The notes below the pieces were generated by a model. It was given only the letters and a program-made list of their open reading frames with translations, did not search any database and was not told the DNA's origin. Of a stretch of 64,000 bases of DNA, positions 21,291 through 29,923 are shown piece by piece. Source of the DNA: Herbaspirillum rhizosphaerae (lineage in GTDB: Bacteria > Pseudomonadota > Gammaproteobacteria > Burkholderiales > Burkholderiaceae_D). The translations under genes and the position numbers were made by a program. Numbering within the stretch: position 1 is the first letter of the stretch; the number at the start of each line of letters is the position of its first letter. The stretch is from contig NZ_LFLU01000017.1 in the NCBI RefSeq assembly GCF_001189965.1, positions 58,020 to 122,019 on the forward strand. Direction: 5' to 3'.

Positions 21291-22175
21291 CTAGATGCTG
21301 GCCGGACGGGTCTTCGCAGACCACAAGCGCCACAGTCCTTCCAGAGAGTATACAGCCAGCGCGCTCCAAATCACCATGAATCCGGTCAGACGCGGCCCGT
21401 CGAAGGGTTCGTCATAGATGAAAACCCCGGTCAGCAGCTGCATCGTGGGCGAAATATATTGCAGCAAACCCAGCAGCGACAAGGGAATCCGGCGAGCCGC
21501 GCGGGCGAACATCAGCAAGGGAATCGCCGTCACCGGGCCCGATAGCGCCAGCAGGATCTGCGACGGCAGCGAGGCCTGCAGGAAGCCTCCGCTACCCTTG
21601 CCGTGCAGCGCCGATACCGCGAGCACCACCAGCACCAGCGGCGAGAGCAGGATGGTTTCCAGCGCCAGGCCTTCCAGCGCGCCGAGATGCGCGATCTTGC
21701 GCAGCAGGCCGTAGATGCCGAAGGTGGCGGCGATGGTCAGCCCGATCCACGGCAAGGCGCCGTTCATCCACGTCAGCCACAGCACCGCGCCCAGCGCCAT
21801 GAACACCGCCAGCCATTGCAAGGGACGCAATTTTTCCTTGAGGATGACATAGCCCAGCAGCACGCTGATCAGCGGACTCATGAAATAGCCGAGGCTGGCG
21901 TCGACGATGCGGTCGCTGTTGACCGCCCACACATACAACACCCAGTTGCCCGACAACAGCAAGGCGCTGATCAGGAATCCCAGCAGCACACGCGGCTTGC
22001 GTACGACTTCGCCGAGCCAGGCCCACTGGCGCTTCCAGCTCAGCACGACGATGAGAAACAGCAGCGACCAGAAAATGCGCTGGAGCACGATGTCGAAGGA
22101 GCCGACATCCTGCAGCAATTTGAAATAAAGCGGGAACAGCCCCCACAGGAGAAAACAGCTTATCGCGTAAAACAT
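21291..22175 (-). CDS. rarD: EamA-family transporter RarD
   Basis: A 294-residue drug/metabolite-superfamily protein with ten membrane helices. The N-terminal CFLLWGLFPLYFKLL and the segment GYFMSPLISVLLGYVILKEKLRPLQW are diagnostic for RarD. The ATG at 22175 is preferred because it places the first helix where the family has it; an upstream TTG at 22208 adds eleven odd residues. The substrate is unknown; E. coli rarD is named for chloramphenicol sensitivity. It follows the terminator of the ureide operon and precedes ettA by 69 bases. Confidence 0.9.
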   Translation of the reverse strand: MFYAISCFLLWGLFPLYFKLLQDVGSFDIVLQRIFWSLLFLIVVLSWKRQWAWLGEVVRKPRVLLGFLISALLLSGNWVLYVWAVNSDRIVDASLGYFMSPLISVLLGYVILKEKLRPLQWLAVFMALGAVLWLTWMNGALPWIGLTIAATFGIYGLLRKIAHLGALEGLALETILLSPLVLVVLAVSALHGKGSGGFLQASLPSQILLALSGPVTAIPLLMFARAARRIPLSLLGLLQYISPTMQLLTGVFIYDEPFDGPRLTGFMVIWSALAVYSLEGLWRLWSAKTRPASI

Positions 22176-22204
22176 GGCGACCTGAAAGTAGGAAAAGTGG
22201 AATG

Positions 22205-22247
22205 ACAAAAATGAAAGCGCCGCGAAAACTCTGGAAAGTTTCGCGGC
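22205..22247 (-). terminator. terminator of the amidase/allA operon
   Basis: On the minus strand, arms GCCGCGAAACT and AGTTTCGCGGC (one bulged base) form a stem after the allA stop, followed by a T-rich stretch (TTTCATTTTTG). It separates the ureide operon from rarD. Confidence 0.75.
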
Positions 22248-22307
22248 AGCAACGACATTATCTCAGGATTCCTCTTTTCCGGCTGGCAGGGCCGGGAGCG
22301 CATCGGA

Positions 22308-22862
22308 TCAAAGCGTGACGATGAAGCTCCCCCGGATACGTTGAATCTCACAATCCACCTGCGCCGCGCGGCGCTCGATCACGAACACATCCGCGCCGCC
22401 GATAGTGATCATCGGATGGTGCCAGACGCCGCGCCTGAGCGTGACACCCTGGCCGGGTTCGACAATGAAAGCCTGGATGGCGTCTTCATCCGGCGCATCG
22501 GCGCCTTGCGTCACCACCACCAGCACACGCCCCTGCCCCATCGGCACGAAACTCTGGCTGCCCAGCAGATGGCGCTCGAACATGGTCAAGGCGTAGGGCG
22601 CGACGTGGGTGCCGTCGCGGGTGCGAAAGATCGCCACGCAAGCCTCGCCGCCCTGCTCGCTCACGTCGAGCTGCGTCAGGTCGTCGAAACGCTGTGCGGT
22701 GCCTTCATTGATCGGCGTGCTGCTGGCCGACACATCGGACTGCATCTTTTCTGGAGCAATGACATCGCCGAATGGCGCGAACGCCGCCGGCGTCAGCGCC
22801 TGCGCGACGATGACTTTGCTTGCGGCTGTTGTCGCCGATGCCGGCGAGTCAGGCGAGTTCAT
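22308..22862 (-). CDS. allA: ureidoglycolate lyase
   Basis: A 184-residue cupin-fold lyase of the AllA family, which splits (S)-ureidoglycolate into glyoxylate and urea in allantoin breakdown. Recognisable segments are TPAAFAPFGDVI, MFERHLLGSQSFVPM, FIVEPGQGVTLRRGVWHHP and the final DCEIQRI. About 18 extra residues precede the usual start. The ATG overlaps the end of the amidase gene by 14 bases, so translation is coupled. It is the last gene of the ABC-transporter operon. No other allantoin gene is present here, so the physiological substrate could be another ureido acid. Confidence 0.88.
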   Translation of the reverse strand: MNSPDSPASATTAASKVIVAQALTPAAFAPFGDVIAPEKMQSDVSASSTPINEGTAQRFDDLTQLDVSEQGGEACVAIFRTRDGTHVAPYALTMFERHLLGSQSFVPMGQGRVLVVVTQGADAPDEDAIQAFIVEPGQGVTLRRGVWHHPMITIGGADVFVIERRAAQVDCEIQRIRGSFIVTL

Positions 22863-24081
22863 CGATGAGCTTTCTCGACAAACGGATCAAGGCCTGATCG
22901 CTGCCCTGCGGGCCGATGATGGAGAAGCCGAACGGCGCGCCGTCGAGCGTCATCAGCGGCAGCGAAATCTGCGGGCAACCCGACAGGCCGGCCAGGCACA
23001 GCATGCGCACGGCCTGGTTGCGGTAGTTTTCCAGCACTTGCTCCGACTCGCTCAGCAGCGGCGCAATGTCGGGCATGGTCGGCAAGACGATCACCCGATC
23101 GCTGCCGAGCAGGCGCAGGAAATCTTCGCGGAAGCGGTCGCGCACGCTGCTGTGCTCTTCCATCTGCTGCGGCGTGATCTGACTCGACCAGGCGAAACGT
23201 TCGGCCACGCCGGGGCCGAGTTGCAGGTCGTGGCGGACGATGGTTTCGCCGTGGCTTTGCCAGGCTTCGTAACCCTGGATATAACGAAACGACCAGTACA
23301 AGGCGTCGAACGAAGGCGTCGCGGTCTTGACCGGCAGGGGCGTGCCGATGATGCCGGCCAGGCATTCCAGCGTCTGCATGAAGACCGCCTGCACGCGCGG
23401 CTCCAGCAAGGCCAGTACGTCGGCCGCCACCAGCACCTGCGGCATAGCCGGCGCACCGTCGGGCAGCAGGCAGCTGTCTTCGCGCAGCAGCACTTCGCCC
23501 ACGCGCGAGAAGCTGTCGATGTCGCGCGCGAACCAGCCGCAGGTATCGAAGGACGGCGCCAGATCCATGCAGCCCTTGAGGCTCACGCGCGCATGCGTCG
23601 GGCGCAGGCCGATCAGCCCGCAGTGGCTGGCGGGAGCACGTACGGAACCGCCGGTATCGGTGCCGAGTGCAACATCCGCCAGCCCGTTGGACACCGCGGA
23701 GGCCGACCCCGAGCTGGAGCCGCCTGGAATCCGGTCAGGCGCGCCGCCGTTGCGCGGCGTGCCGAAATGGGCATTCTTGCCGTTCATCGAAAACGCCAGT
23801 TCGTCGGTATAAGTCTTGCCGACGAATTTGGCGCCCGCCTGCGCCAGCGCCACCACCGACGGCGCCGATGCCGTCTTCACACCGGACATCGCCAGCATGT
23901 GCGGATTGCCGCAGCCGGTCGGAAAACCGGCAACGTCGAAGATGTCTTTCACCGCCAGACGGATGCCTGACAACGGACCCGACGAGATCGCCGTTGCGGC
24001 AGACGCAGGATAGGGAACGAAACAGCGAGCTGCAGAGACAGAGGCGGAGACTGACTGAGTTGCGGATGCGTCGGCGGACAT
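22849..24081 (-). CDS. amidase-signature hydrolase
   Basis: A 410-residue cytoplasmic amidase-signature enzyme. The Ser-cisSer-Lys triad is visible: the lysine in IRLAVKDIFDVAG, the cis-serine in PGGSSSGSASAVSNG and the nucleophile in GTDTGGSVRAPASHCG. It resembles the branch containing AtzF-like and other small-amide hydrolases, and lacks any fused allophanate-hydrolase C-terminal domain. The ATG at 24081 is chosen over the upstream frame, which overlaps the ABC gene; about 40 low-complexity Ser/Ala-rich residues precede the fold. Its place before allA suggests it makes or uses a ureido/amide acid imported by the adjacent transporter (inference). Confidence 0.84.
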   Translation of the reverse strand: MSADASATQSVSASVSAARCFVPYPASAATAISSGPLSGIRLAVKDIFDVAGFPTGCGNPHMLAMSGVKTASAPSVVALAQAGAKFVGKTYTDELAFSMNGKNAHFGTPRNGGAPDRIPGGSSSGSASAVSNGLADVALGTDTGGSVRAPASHCGLIGLRPTHARVSLKGCMDLAPSFDTCGWFARDIDSFSRVGEVLLREDSCLLPDGAPAMPQVLVAADVLALLEPRVQAVFMQTLECLAGIIGTPLPVKTATPSFDALYWSFRYIQGYEAWQSHGETIVRHDLQLGPGVAERFAWSSQITPQQMEEHSSVRDRFREDFLRLLGSDRVIVLPTMPDIAPLLSESEQVLENYRNQAVRMLCLAGLSGCPQISLPLMTLDGAPFGFSIIGPQGSDQALIRLSRKLIDELA

Positions 24082-24139
24082 GGACGATTCTTTCAGACGT
24101 AAAAAAGATGATGGATAGAGTTGAGCATTCCCGACAGGT

Positions 24140-25156
24140 TCAATCTGCCGGCACACTGGCCACACTGGTCGCTGCATTCGCGTCGGCAATCTGGTGCACG
24201 CGCAGACAGCTCACGACATGGCCGGGAGAGAGCGTCTCTTCGCGCGGCTGCACGCTGCGGCATTCGGCGACGGCGTATTTGCAGCGTTCGGCAAAGGCGC
24301 AGCCGGCCGGCAGGTTGCTCAGGTCCGGCGGTGCGCCGCCGATCGTTTCCAGGCGCTGGCCTTTTTGCATGGCGCCATGGCTGCGGCTCTTGAGCAGCGA
24401 CAAGGTATAGGGATGGCGCGGCCGCGTCAGCAACTCCGCCGCCGGGCCTTGCTCGATGATCTTGCCGGCGTACATGACGGCGATGCGATCGGCCACTTCG
24501 GCGGCGGCGCCGATGTCATGCGTGACGAAGACGATGGACAGGCCGAGTTCCTTTTGCAGATCGCGCAGCAACAGCAGGATCTGGATCTGCACGGTGGCGT
24601 CGAGCGCGGTGGTCGGTTCGTCCGCCAGCAACACCTTGGGCGAGCAGGACAAGGCCAGCGCAATCATCGCGCGCTGGCGCATGCCGCCGGACATTTCGTG
24701 CGGATAGGCGTCGAGACGGCGTTCCGGGCTCGGGATGCGGACTTTTTCGAACAGGCTCAGCGCCTGCTTGTGCGCTTCGGCTTTCGATACTTTCTTGTGG
24801 CGGCGGATCGCTTCGACGATTTGTGCGCCGACGGTGTAGACCGGATCGAGCGCCAGCAAAGGCTCCTGGAAGATCATCGCCACCGTGTCGCCGCGCAAGG
24901 CCGCCAGTTCGCGCTGCGACATCTTCAGCACGTCCTTGCCGTCGACCTCCAGCCCGCCGCTGATGCGGGTCGAGCGTTCCGAATGCAGGCGCATGATGGA
25001 GCGCAACGTCACGCTCTTGCCCGAGCCGGACTCTCCGATCAGGGCCACCACTTCACCCTGGCCGACGGTGAGGTTGACGCCGTTGACGGCGCGGATCAGT
25101 TTCTTCGGCGCGAAGAACTGCACCTGCAGATCGCGCAGGGAAATCATGTCATGCAT
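24140..25156 (-). CDS. peptide-type ABC transporter ATPase, OppD/DppD family
   Basis: A 338-residue ATPase of the dipeptide/oligopeptide/nickel importer class. Walker A GESGSGKS near residue 42, the signature MSGGMRQR and Walker B ADEPTTALD are intact; the C-terminal oligopeptide-transporter domain with the four-cysteine cluster (C in AGCAFAERCKYAVAEC) suggests an iron-sulfur site as in other DppD proteins. The start overlaps the stop of the companion ATPase by eight bases. It is 58 bases upstream of the amidase gene. Confidence 0.9.
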   Translation of the reverse strand: MHDMISLRDLQVQFFAPKKLIRAVNGVNLTVGQGEVVALIGESGSGKSVTLRSIMRLHSERSTRISGGLEVDGKDVLKMSQRELAALRGDTVAMIFQEPLLALDPVYTVGAQIVEAIRRHKKVSKAEAHKQALSLFEKVRIPSPERRLDAYPHEMSGGMRQRAMIALALSCSPKVLLADEPTTALDATVQIQILLLLRDLQKELGLSIVFVTHDIGAAAEVADRIAVMYAGKIIEQGPAAELLTRPRHPYTLSLLKSRSHGAMQKGQRLETIGGAPPDLSNLPAGCAFAERCKYAVAECRSVQPREETLSPGHVVSCLRVHQIADANAATSVASVPAD

Positions 25157-26195
25157 AGCTCACCTCGCCGGTAGCGGAAAACAAGGATGCGGTATCGGCT
25201 TCATAGCGCAGGCAGGAGACGCCATGCCCCGTATCATCGCTGGCGAATACCGGTGCACGTTGACTGCATACCGGCTGGGCATAGGCGCAGCGCGTGTGAA
25301 AGCGGCAACCGCTCGGCGGATTGATGGGGTTCGGCGGATCGCCTGCCAGCGGCGCTTCCAGCGTGCGCTGCAGCGGATCCATGCTGGGCATCGATTTGAG
25401 CAGCGCGCGCGTGTAGGGATGCTTGGGCTGGTCGAACACCTGGTCGGACGAGCCGATTTCCACCACTTGCCCGAGATACATCACCAGCACGCGGTCGGAG
25501 ATGAAGCGCACGACGTTGAGGTCGTGGCTGATGAACAGGTAGGTCAAGCCAAACTCTTGCTTGAGGTCGAGCAGCAGATTGAGCACCTGCGCTTCCACCG
25601 ATTTGTCGAGCGCCGACACCGCTTCGTCGAGGATCACCAGGCGCGGCTCCAGCGCCAGGGCGCGCGCGATGTTGACGCGCTGGCGTTGGCCGCCGGACAG
25701 CTCGTGTGGATAGCGCCCGGCGAAACGCTCCGGCTGCAAGCCGACGCGCGCCAGCAGATCGCGTGCGCGCGTGATCGCTTCACGCGACGGCAGGCCGTGC
25801 ACGGTCGGCGCGAAGGCGATCGAGTCTTCGATGGTCATGCGCGGATTGAGCGAGGAATAGCTGTCCTGAAACACCATCTGCGTCTGGCGGCGGAACTGGC
25901 GCAGCGGCAAGGCGCGCGAACCGACGGTTTCACCGTCGAACACCAGCTCGCCGCTATCCTGGCTGATCAGCTGCATCAGCACGCGTGCGGTGGTCGACTT
26001 GCCGCAGCCGGACTCGCCGACCACGCCCAGCGTCTCGCCCTTGAGGATGTCGAAGTTGACGCCATCCACCGCGCGGACGGCGGTACGCGGCGAGGCGAAG
26101 GGCAAGCCCTTGCCCTTCAGCGGAAAATGCTTGAGCAGATTGCGCACCTGCAGCAGGGGCTGGCGCGGTCCGCCGATATCGCGTTCGTCTGTCAT
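25149..26195 (-). CDS. peptide-type ABC transporter ATPase, OppF/DppF family
   Basis: A 348-residue second ATPase of the same importer. Walker A is GESGCGKST, the signature LSGGQRQR, Walker B LVILDEAVSALD (alanine for the usual proline after DE), and the C-terminal oligopeptide domain ends with CRFHTRCAYAQPVC. The true start is the ATG at 26195, which overlaps the permease stop in an ATGA arrangement; the open frame extends far upstream only because it runs antiphase through the permease gene. Confidence 0.9.
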   Translation of the reverse strand: MTDERDIGGPRQPLLQVRNLLKHFPLKGKGLPFASPRTAVRAVDGVNFDILKGETLGVVGESGCGKSTTARVLMQLISQDSGELVFDGETVGSRALPLRQFRRQTQMVFQDSYSSLNPRMTIEDSIAFAPTVHGLPSREAITRARDLLARVGLQPERFAGRYPHELSGGQRQRVNIARALALEPRLVILDEAVSALDKSVEAQVLNLLLDLKQEFGLTYLFISHDLNVVRFISDRVLVMYLGQVVEIGSSDQVFDQPKHPYTRALLKSMPSMDPLQRTLEAPLAGDPPNPINPPSGCRFHTRCAYAQPVCSQRAPVFASDDTGHGVSCLRYEADTASLFSATGEVSYA

Positions 26196-27100
26196 TGCTT
26201 GACCTCCATCGCCGAACGCAAACCGTCGGACAACATGTTGAACGAAATCGATGTGATGAAAATGAAGGCGCCAGGCAAGGCCGCCACCCAGGGTTGCGTG
26301 TAGATCGCCGTACGCAGGGTGTTGAGCATCAGGCCCCATTCCGGCTCCGGCGGCTTGACGCCGAGGCCGAGGAAGGACAAGCCCGAGGCCAGGATCATCG
26401 AGACCGAAATCAGGCTGGTCGAATACACGAAGATCGGTCCGAGCACGTTGCCCAGCACATGAGCGCGCACGATGGTGAACGCACTCGCGCCCGAGGCCCG
26501 CGCCGCGTCGACGTAATCGCTGCGGCGCACCTGCGTGGTGACACTCTCGGCGATGCGTGCAATCTGCGGGATGAAGACGATGGTCAGCGAGGTCAGCGCG
26601 TTGACGATGCCGGCGCCGAGCGCGCCCGACAAGGCGATCGCCAGCAACACCGACGGGAAGGCGTACAGCACGTCGATGGTGCGCATGATCGCGGTGTTGA
26701 TGAAACCGCCCGCATAGCCGGCCAGGATGCCGATGCCGCTGCCGATCACGAAGGCCATCAGCACCGGTGTGATGCCCATGAACAGCGACAGGCGGCCGCC
26801 CAGCATCAGGCGCGACAGCAGGTCGCGGCCCAGCTCGTCGGTGCCGAACAGATGATCGGGCGTGCCGATCGGTTTCAGGCGCGTGAACATCGAGGTGGCG
26901 AAGGGATCGGCCGGCATGATCCAAGGCGCGAACACGGCGATGGCGATCAGCACCAACAGGATCGCGGCGGCGATCATCGCCAGCGGATTGCGCACGATGC
27001 GCGCGGCGACATTGGCCCAGTGGCCGCGCGAACGTTTGTAGGGCGCAGCGACGATGGGAGCAGAAACGGCAGCAGTCGCCGACATGGGTTGCATGCTCAT
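26192..27100 (-). CDS. peptide-type ABC transporter permease, DppC/OppC family
   Basis: A 302-residue inner-membrane permease. One N-terminal helix (about residues 39-58) is followed by the OppC N-terminal domain segment GTDELGRDLLSRLMLGGRLSL and five more helices; the EAA loop that contacts the ATPase is YVDAARASGASAFTIVRAHVLGNV. The start at 27100 (MSMQPM) lies two bases after the DppB stop. It pairs with the adjacent DppB-type permease. Confidence 0.9.
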   Translation of the reverse strand: MSMQPMSATAAVSAPIVAAPYKRSRGHWANVAARIVRNPLAMIAAAILLVLIAIAVFAPWIMPADPFATSMFTRLKPIGTPDHLFGTDELGRDLLSRLMLGGRLSLFMGITPVLMAFVIGSGIGILAGYAGGFINTAIMRTIDVLYAFPSVLLAIALSGALGAGIVNALTSLTIVFIPQIARIAESVTTQVRRSDYVDAARASGASAFTIVRAHVLGNVLGPIFVYSTSLISVSMILASGLSFLGLGVKPPEPEWGLMLNTLRTAIYTQPWVAALPGAFIFITSISFNMLSDGLRSAMEVKQ

Positions 27101-27102
27101 GA

Positions 27103-28056
27103 TCAGGCCCTTTCTATGCGAGGATCGAACACGGTCTGCAGGATGTCGACCAGCAGGTTCAGCGACACGAAAAACAAGGCCAGCACCAGGATCGTGCCTT
27201 GCAGCAGCGGCAGGTCGCGCTGGAAGATCGCCTGGTTCAGCAGGAAGCCGGTGCCGGGCCAGGAGAACACGGTCTCGATCAGGATCGAACCGCCCAGCAG
27301 ATAGCCGAGCTGCAAACCCATGACGGCCATCGACGTCGGCGCGCAGTTCTTGACCACGTGGCGGAACACGCCGAACTCGCCGAGGCCGCGCGCCCTCAGG
27401 CCGATGACGAATTCCTGCGACAGGATGTCGGCCACCAGCGCGCGCACGGTGCGCGCGATGATGCCCATGGGGATGAAGGACATCGTCACCGCCGGCATGA
27501 TCAGGTATTTGACGTGTTCGAAATCCCACACCCAGGCGGCCGAACCGTCAGGTCCGGCGCCGGTGGCGGGCAGCCACATCAGTTGCGAGGAGAAGATGAT
27601 GACCAGCACCATGCCGAGCCAGTAGTGCGGCACGCTGACGCCGATCACGGAGATGAAGGAGGCGATCTTGTCGACCCAGGAGTTGCGGAAATAACCGGCG
27701 ACAAAGCCGAACAGCGAGCCGAAGAAAAAGCCGATCAGCGTCGCCAGCGCGGCCAGCATGAAGGTGTTGCCGACGGCCTTGAAGACTTCTTGCGCGACCG
27801 GTCGTCCGGTGGCGATGGAACTGCCGAGGTCGCCGTGCACGGCACGCCAGACCCAGCTGAAAAATTGTTCGGGATAGCTGCGATTGAAACCGTAGAGTTC
27901 CATCAGTTGCTTCTGCAGATCGACGGACGCATCCGGCGGCAGAATCGACACCAGCGGATCGCCCGGCGCGATATGGACCAGCATGAAGCACAGGAACGCC
28001 ACACCCAGCATGATGGGCAAGGCATACAGCACGCGGCGGATCAGATAGGAAATCAT
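27103..28056 (-). CDS. peptide-type ABC transporter permease, DppB/OppB family
   Basis: A 317-residue permease with six membrane helices, beginning MISYLIRRVLYALPIMLGV as DppB proteins do. The DPLVSILPPDAS periplasmic loop and the EAA loop (FVIGLRARGLGEFGVFRHVVKN) are present. It is separated from the upstream binding-protein gene by a spacer that contains a strong hairpin, so the permeases are probably made at a lower level than the binding protein. Confidence 0.9.
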   Translation of the reverse strand: MISYLIRRVLYALPIMLGVAFLCFMLVHIAPGDPLVSILPPDASVDLQKQLMELYGFNRSYPEQFFSWVWRAVHGDLGSSIATGRPVAQEVFKAVGNTFMLAALATLIGFFFGSLFGFVAGYFRNSWVDKIASFISVIGVSVPHYWLGMVLVIIFSSQLMWLPATGAGPDGSAAWVWDFEHVKYLIMPAVTMSFIPMGIIARTVRALVADILSQEFVIGLRARGLGEFGVFRHVVKNCAPTSMAVMGLQLGYLLGGSILIETVFSWPGTGFLLNQAIFQRDLPLLQGTILVLALFFVSLNLLVDILQTVFDPRIERA

Positions 28057-28093
28057 GGGGTGTCTTCAGTAAGTATTGAGCTGCTTCTCTTGC

Positions 28094-28129
28094 TTGCGTC
28101 CGGCACTGCCCTCGCAGCACCGGACGCAA
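28094..28129 (-). terminator. strong intercistronic hairpin between binding-protein and permease genes
   Basis: Perfect ten-base arms TTGCGTCCGG and CCGGACGCAA enclose 16 bases between the family 5 binding-protein gene and dppB. There is no T-tract, so partial termination or 3' protection of the binding-protein message is more likely than full termination. Confidence 0.6.
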
Positions 28130-28161
28130 TGTTCACAACATCAACTCAGGTCTGACTCAAC

Positions 28162-29814
28162 TCAATCCATCGACATTGTGGCGATGTCGATGAACCAGCT
28201 TTGCGGCTGTACCACGCCCTTGACCTTGGCCGAGATGGCGCGCGGACCGGTGTCGTGCGCCACCCAGACGAACGGCGCTTCATCGACGATCTTGGCGTGC
28301 AGCTGGGCCAGCAAGGCGTCGCGCGGTTTGGCGTCAAACGTGGTGCGCGCCTTGGCGATGATGGCGTCGACTTCCGGGTTGCTGTAGAAGCCCCAGTTGT
28401 TGGACACCGGCGGCGCAGCCTTGGAGCTGACGAAACGCACCATCGCGAAGAACGGATCCATCGAGGCGAAGCTGATGTTCACCGCATCCGAGCCGTGCGC
28501 GCTCGGATCCTTGGCGCCGATGCGCCAGTTGGTGTACAGCGTGTTCCACTCGATCACGTCGAACTGCACGTCGAAGAAGCAGGCCTTCAGGTTTTGCTGC
28601 ATGAATTCGTTCATCGGCAGCGGCTGCATCTGGCCGGAACCGGAGGCCGAAATCTGCACCTTGACCTTGAGCGGCTTGGCGGCCGAATAGCCGGCTTCGG
28701 TCATCAGCTTGCGCGCGCCGTCCGGGTCGTACTTGATATGGAAGCTCGGGTTGCCGCGCCATGGATGGCCCGGCTCGACGGTGCCGGTGGCTTCGCCCAT
28801 CAGGCCGCCCAGCAATTGCTTCATCGCCGGACGATTCACGCACAGGTTGGCGGCGTAGCGCACGCGCTTGTCCAGCCACGGCGAGCCGGGCACAAAGGAC
28901 AACTGCCATGGCCACACGTGCGGCTGCGGATTGGAGTAGATCTTGAAGCCGCGCGCCTTTATGGTGTCGAGCGCATCAGGCGCCGGTGCTTCGATCCAGT
29001 CGACCTGGCCGGACAACAGCGCGGCGGTGCGCGAGTTGGCTTCCGGCAGCGGCAGCATCACCACCTTGTCGATTTGCGGACGGCGCTTGGCGTCCCAGTA
29101 TTCCGGGTTCTTCGCCAGTTCCAGACGTTCGCGCGGTACGAACTTGATCATCTTGAACGGGCCGGTGCCGGAGGCATCGGCAGCGAACGCGGCCCAGGCC
29201 TGCTTGGCGCGCTCGGCCTTGTCGCTCACGGAGCCCGGCACCGCGGCCAGCTTCTTGGCCCATTGCAGCGGCGAAGCCATGAACAGGTTGGTCAGGTTGA
29301 TCGGCAGGAAGGAATCCGGCTCGGAAGTGGTCAGCTCGACAGTAAGGTCGTCGATCTTCTTGGCCGAACGCAGCGTCGGCATGCGCGAGGCGGTCACGCC
29401 GACCTGGCTTGGATCGAAGTTGGGCGCATCCTTGTCGAGCACCTTGTTGACGTTCCACACCACGGCGTCGGCGTTGAAGGCGGAGCCGTCATGGAACTTG
29501 ACGCCCGGGCGCAGCTTGAAGATCCACTTGGTCTTGTCCTTGGCGTCGACCGCCCACGACACCGCCAGATCGGGAATCACTTCGCTCGGCTTGTCGGCCT
29601 TGGACAGATCCCATTGCGTCAGGCTGTCGTACATCGGGATACCGGTGAAGCGGTTGCCTTCAAACCCCTGGTCAGGCTGGCCCAGCGTGCGCGGGATATC
29701 GCCTGCGGTCATGGCGATACGCAAGACTTTTTCTGCGTGTGCGCCGGCGCTCATGAGCAGGCCGAAAGCCAGTGTACAGGCCAGGGTAAGTGCGCTTGGT
29801 TTGGTCAGTTTCAT
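28162..29814 (-). CDS. ABC transporter family 5 (peptide/opine/nickel-type) periplasmic binding protein
   Basis: A 550-residue SBP_bac_5 protein. The signal peptide ends in SAGAHA near residue 27. The mature protein has the usual opening LRIAMTAGDIPRTLGQPD and the family signature region WIFKLRPGVKFHDGSAFNADAVVWN around residue 100 (given here in parts: KLRPGVKFHDG and ADAVVWN). An aaggaa site precedes the ATG. It is the first transporter gene after the regulator. The ligand is unknown; the downstream amidase and AllA suggest a ureide, amide or short peptide-like compound. Confidence 0.9.
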   Translation of the reverse strand: MKLTKPSALTLACTLAFGLLMSAGAHAEKVLRIAMTAGDIPRTLGQPDQGFEGNRFTGIPMYDSLTQWDLSKADKPSEVIPDLAVSWAVDAKDKTKWIFKLRPGVKFHDGSAFNADAVVWNVNKVLDKDAPNFDPSQVGVTASRMPTLRSAKKIDDLTVELTTSEPDSFLPINLTNLFMASPLQWAKKLAAVPGSVSDKAERAKQAWAAFAADASGTGPFKMIKFVPRERLELAKNPEYWDAKRRPQIDKVVMLPLPEANSRTAALLSGQVDWIEAPAPDALDTIKARGFKIYSNPQPHVWPWQLSFVPGSPWLDKRVRYAANLCVNRPAMKQLLGGLMGEATGTVEPGHPWRGNPSFHIKYDPDGARKLMTEAGYSAAKPLKVKVQISASGSGQMQPLPMNEFMQQNLKACFFDVQFDVIEWNTLYTNWRIGAKDPSAHGSDAVNISFASMDPFFAMVRFVSSKAAPPVSNNWGFYSNPEVDAIIAKARTTFDAKPRDALLAQLHAKIVDEAPFVWVAHDTGPRAISAKVKGVVQPQSWFIDIATMSMD

Positions 29815-29877
29815 GTTGATGCTTCCTTTACGAGAACGACGTGATGGAGGACTTGGTTTTTTACTGTGGTCAAAAGC

Positions 29878-29912
29878 TGAATCAGGCTTAAATCAAGGTT
29901 GAATCAGAGGTG
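29878..29912. repeat. three 11-bp-spaced AATCA-type repeats
   Basis: Between the regulator and the binding-protein gene the motif AATCA(A/G)-GG recurs three times at about 11-base spacing, i.e. on one face of the helix. It might be a binding region for a regulator of the importer; it may also be chance. Confidence 0.3.
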
Positions 29913-29923
29913 AAGCAAAACGG

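Noticed and set aside
26196..26924. Upstream extension of the OppF-type ATPase frame
   Set aside because: It runs out of phase through the DppC-type permease gene; the ATGA overlap at 26192-26195 marks the real start.
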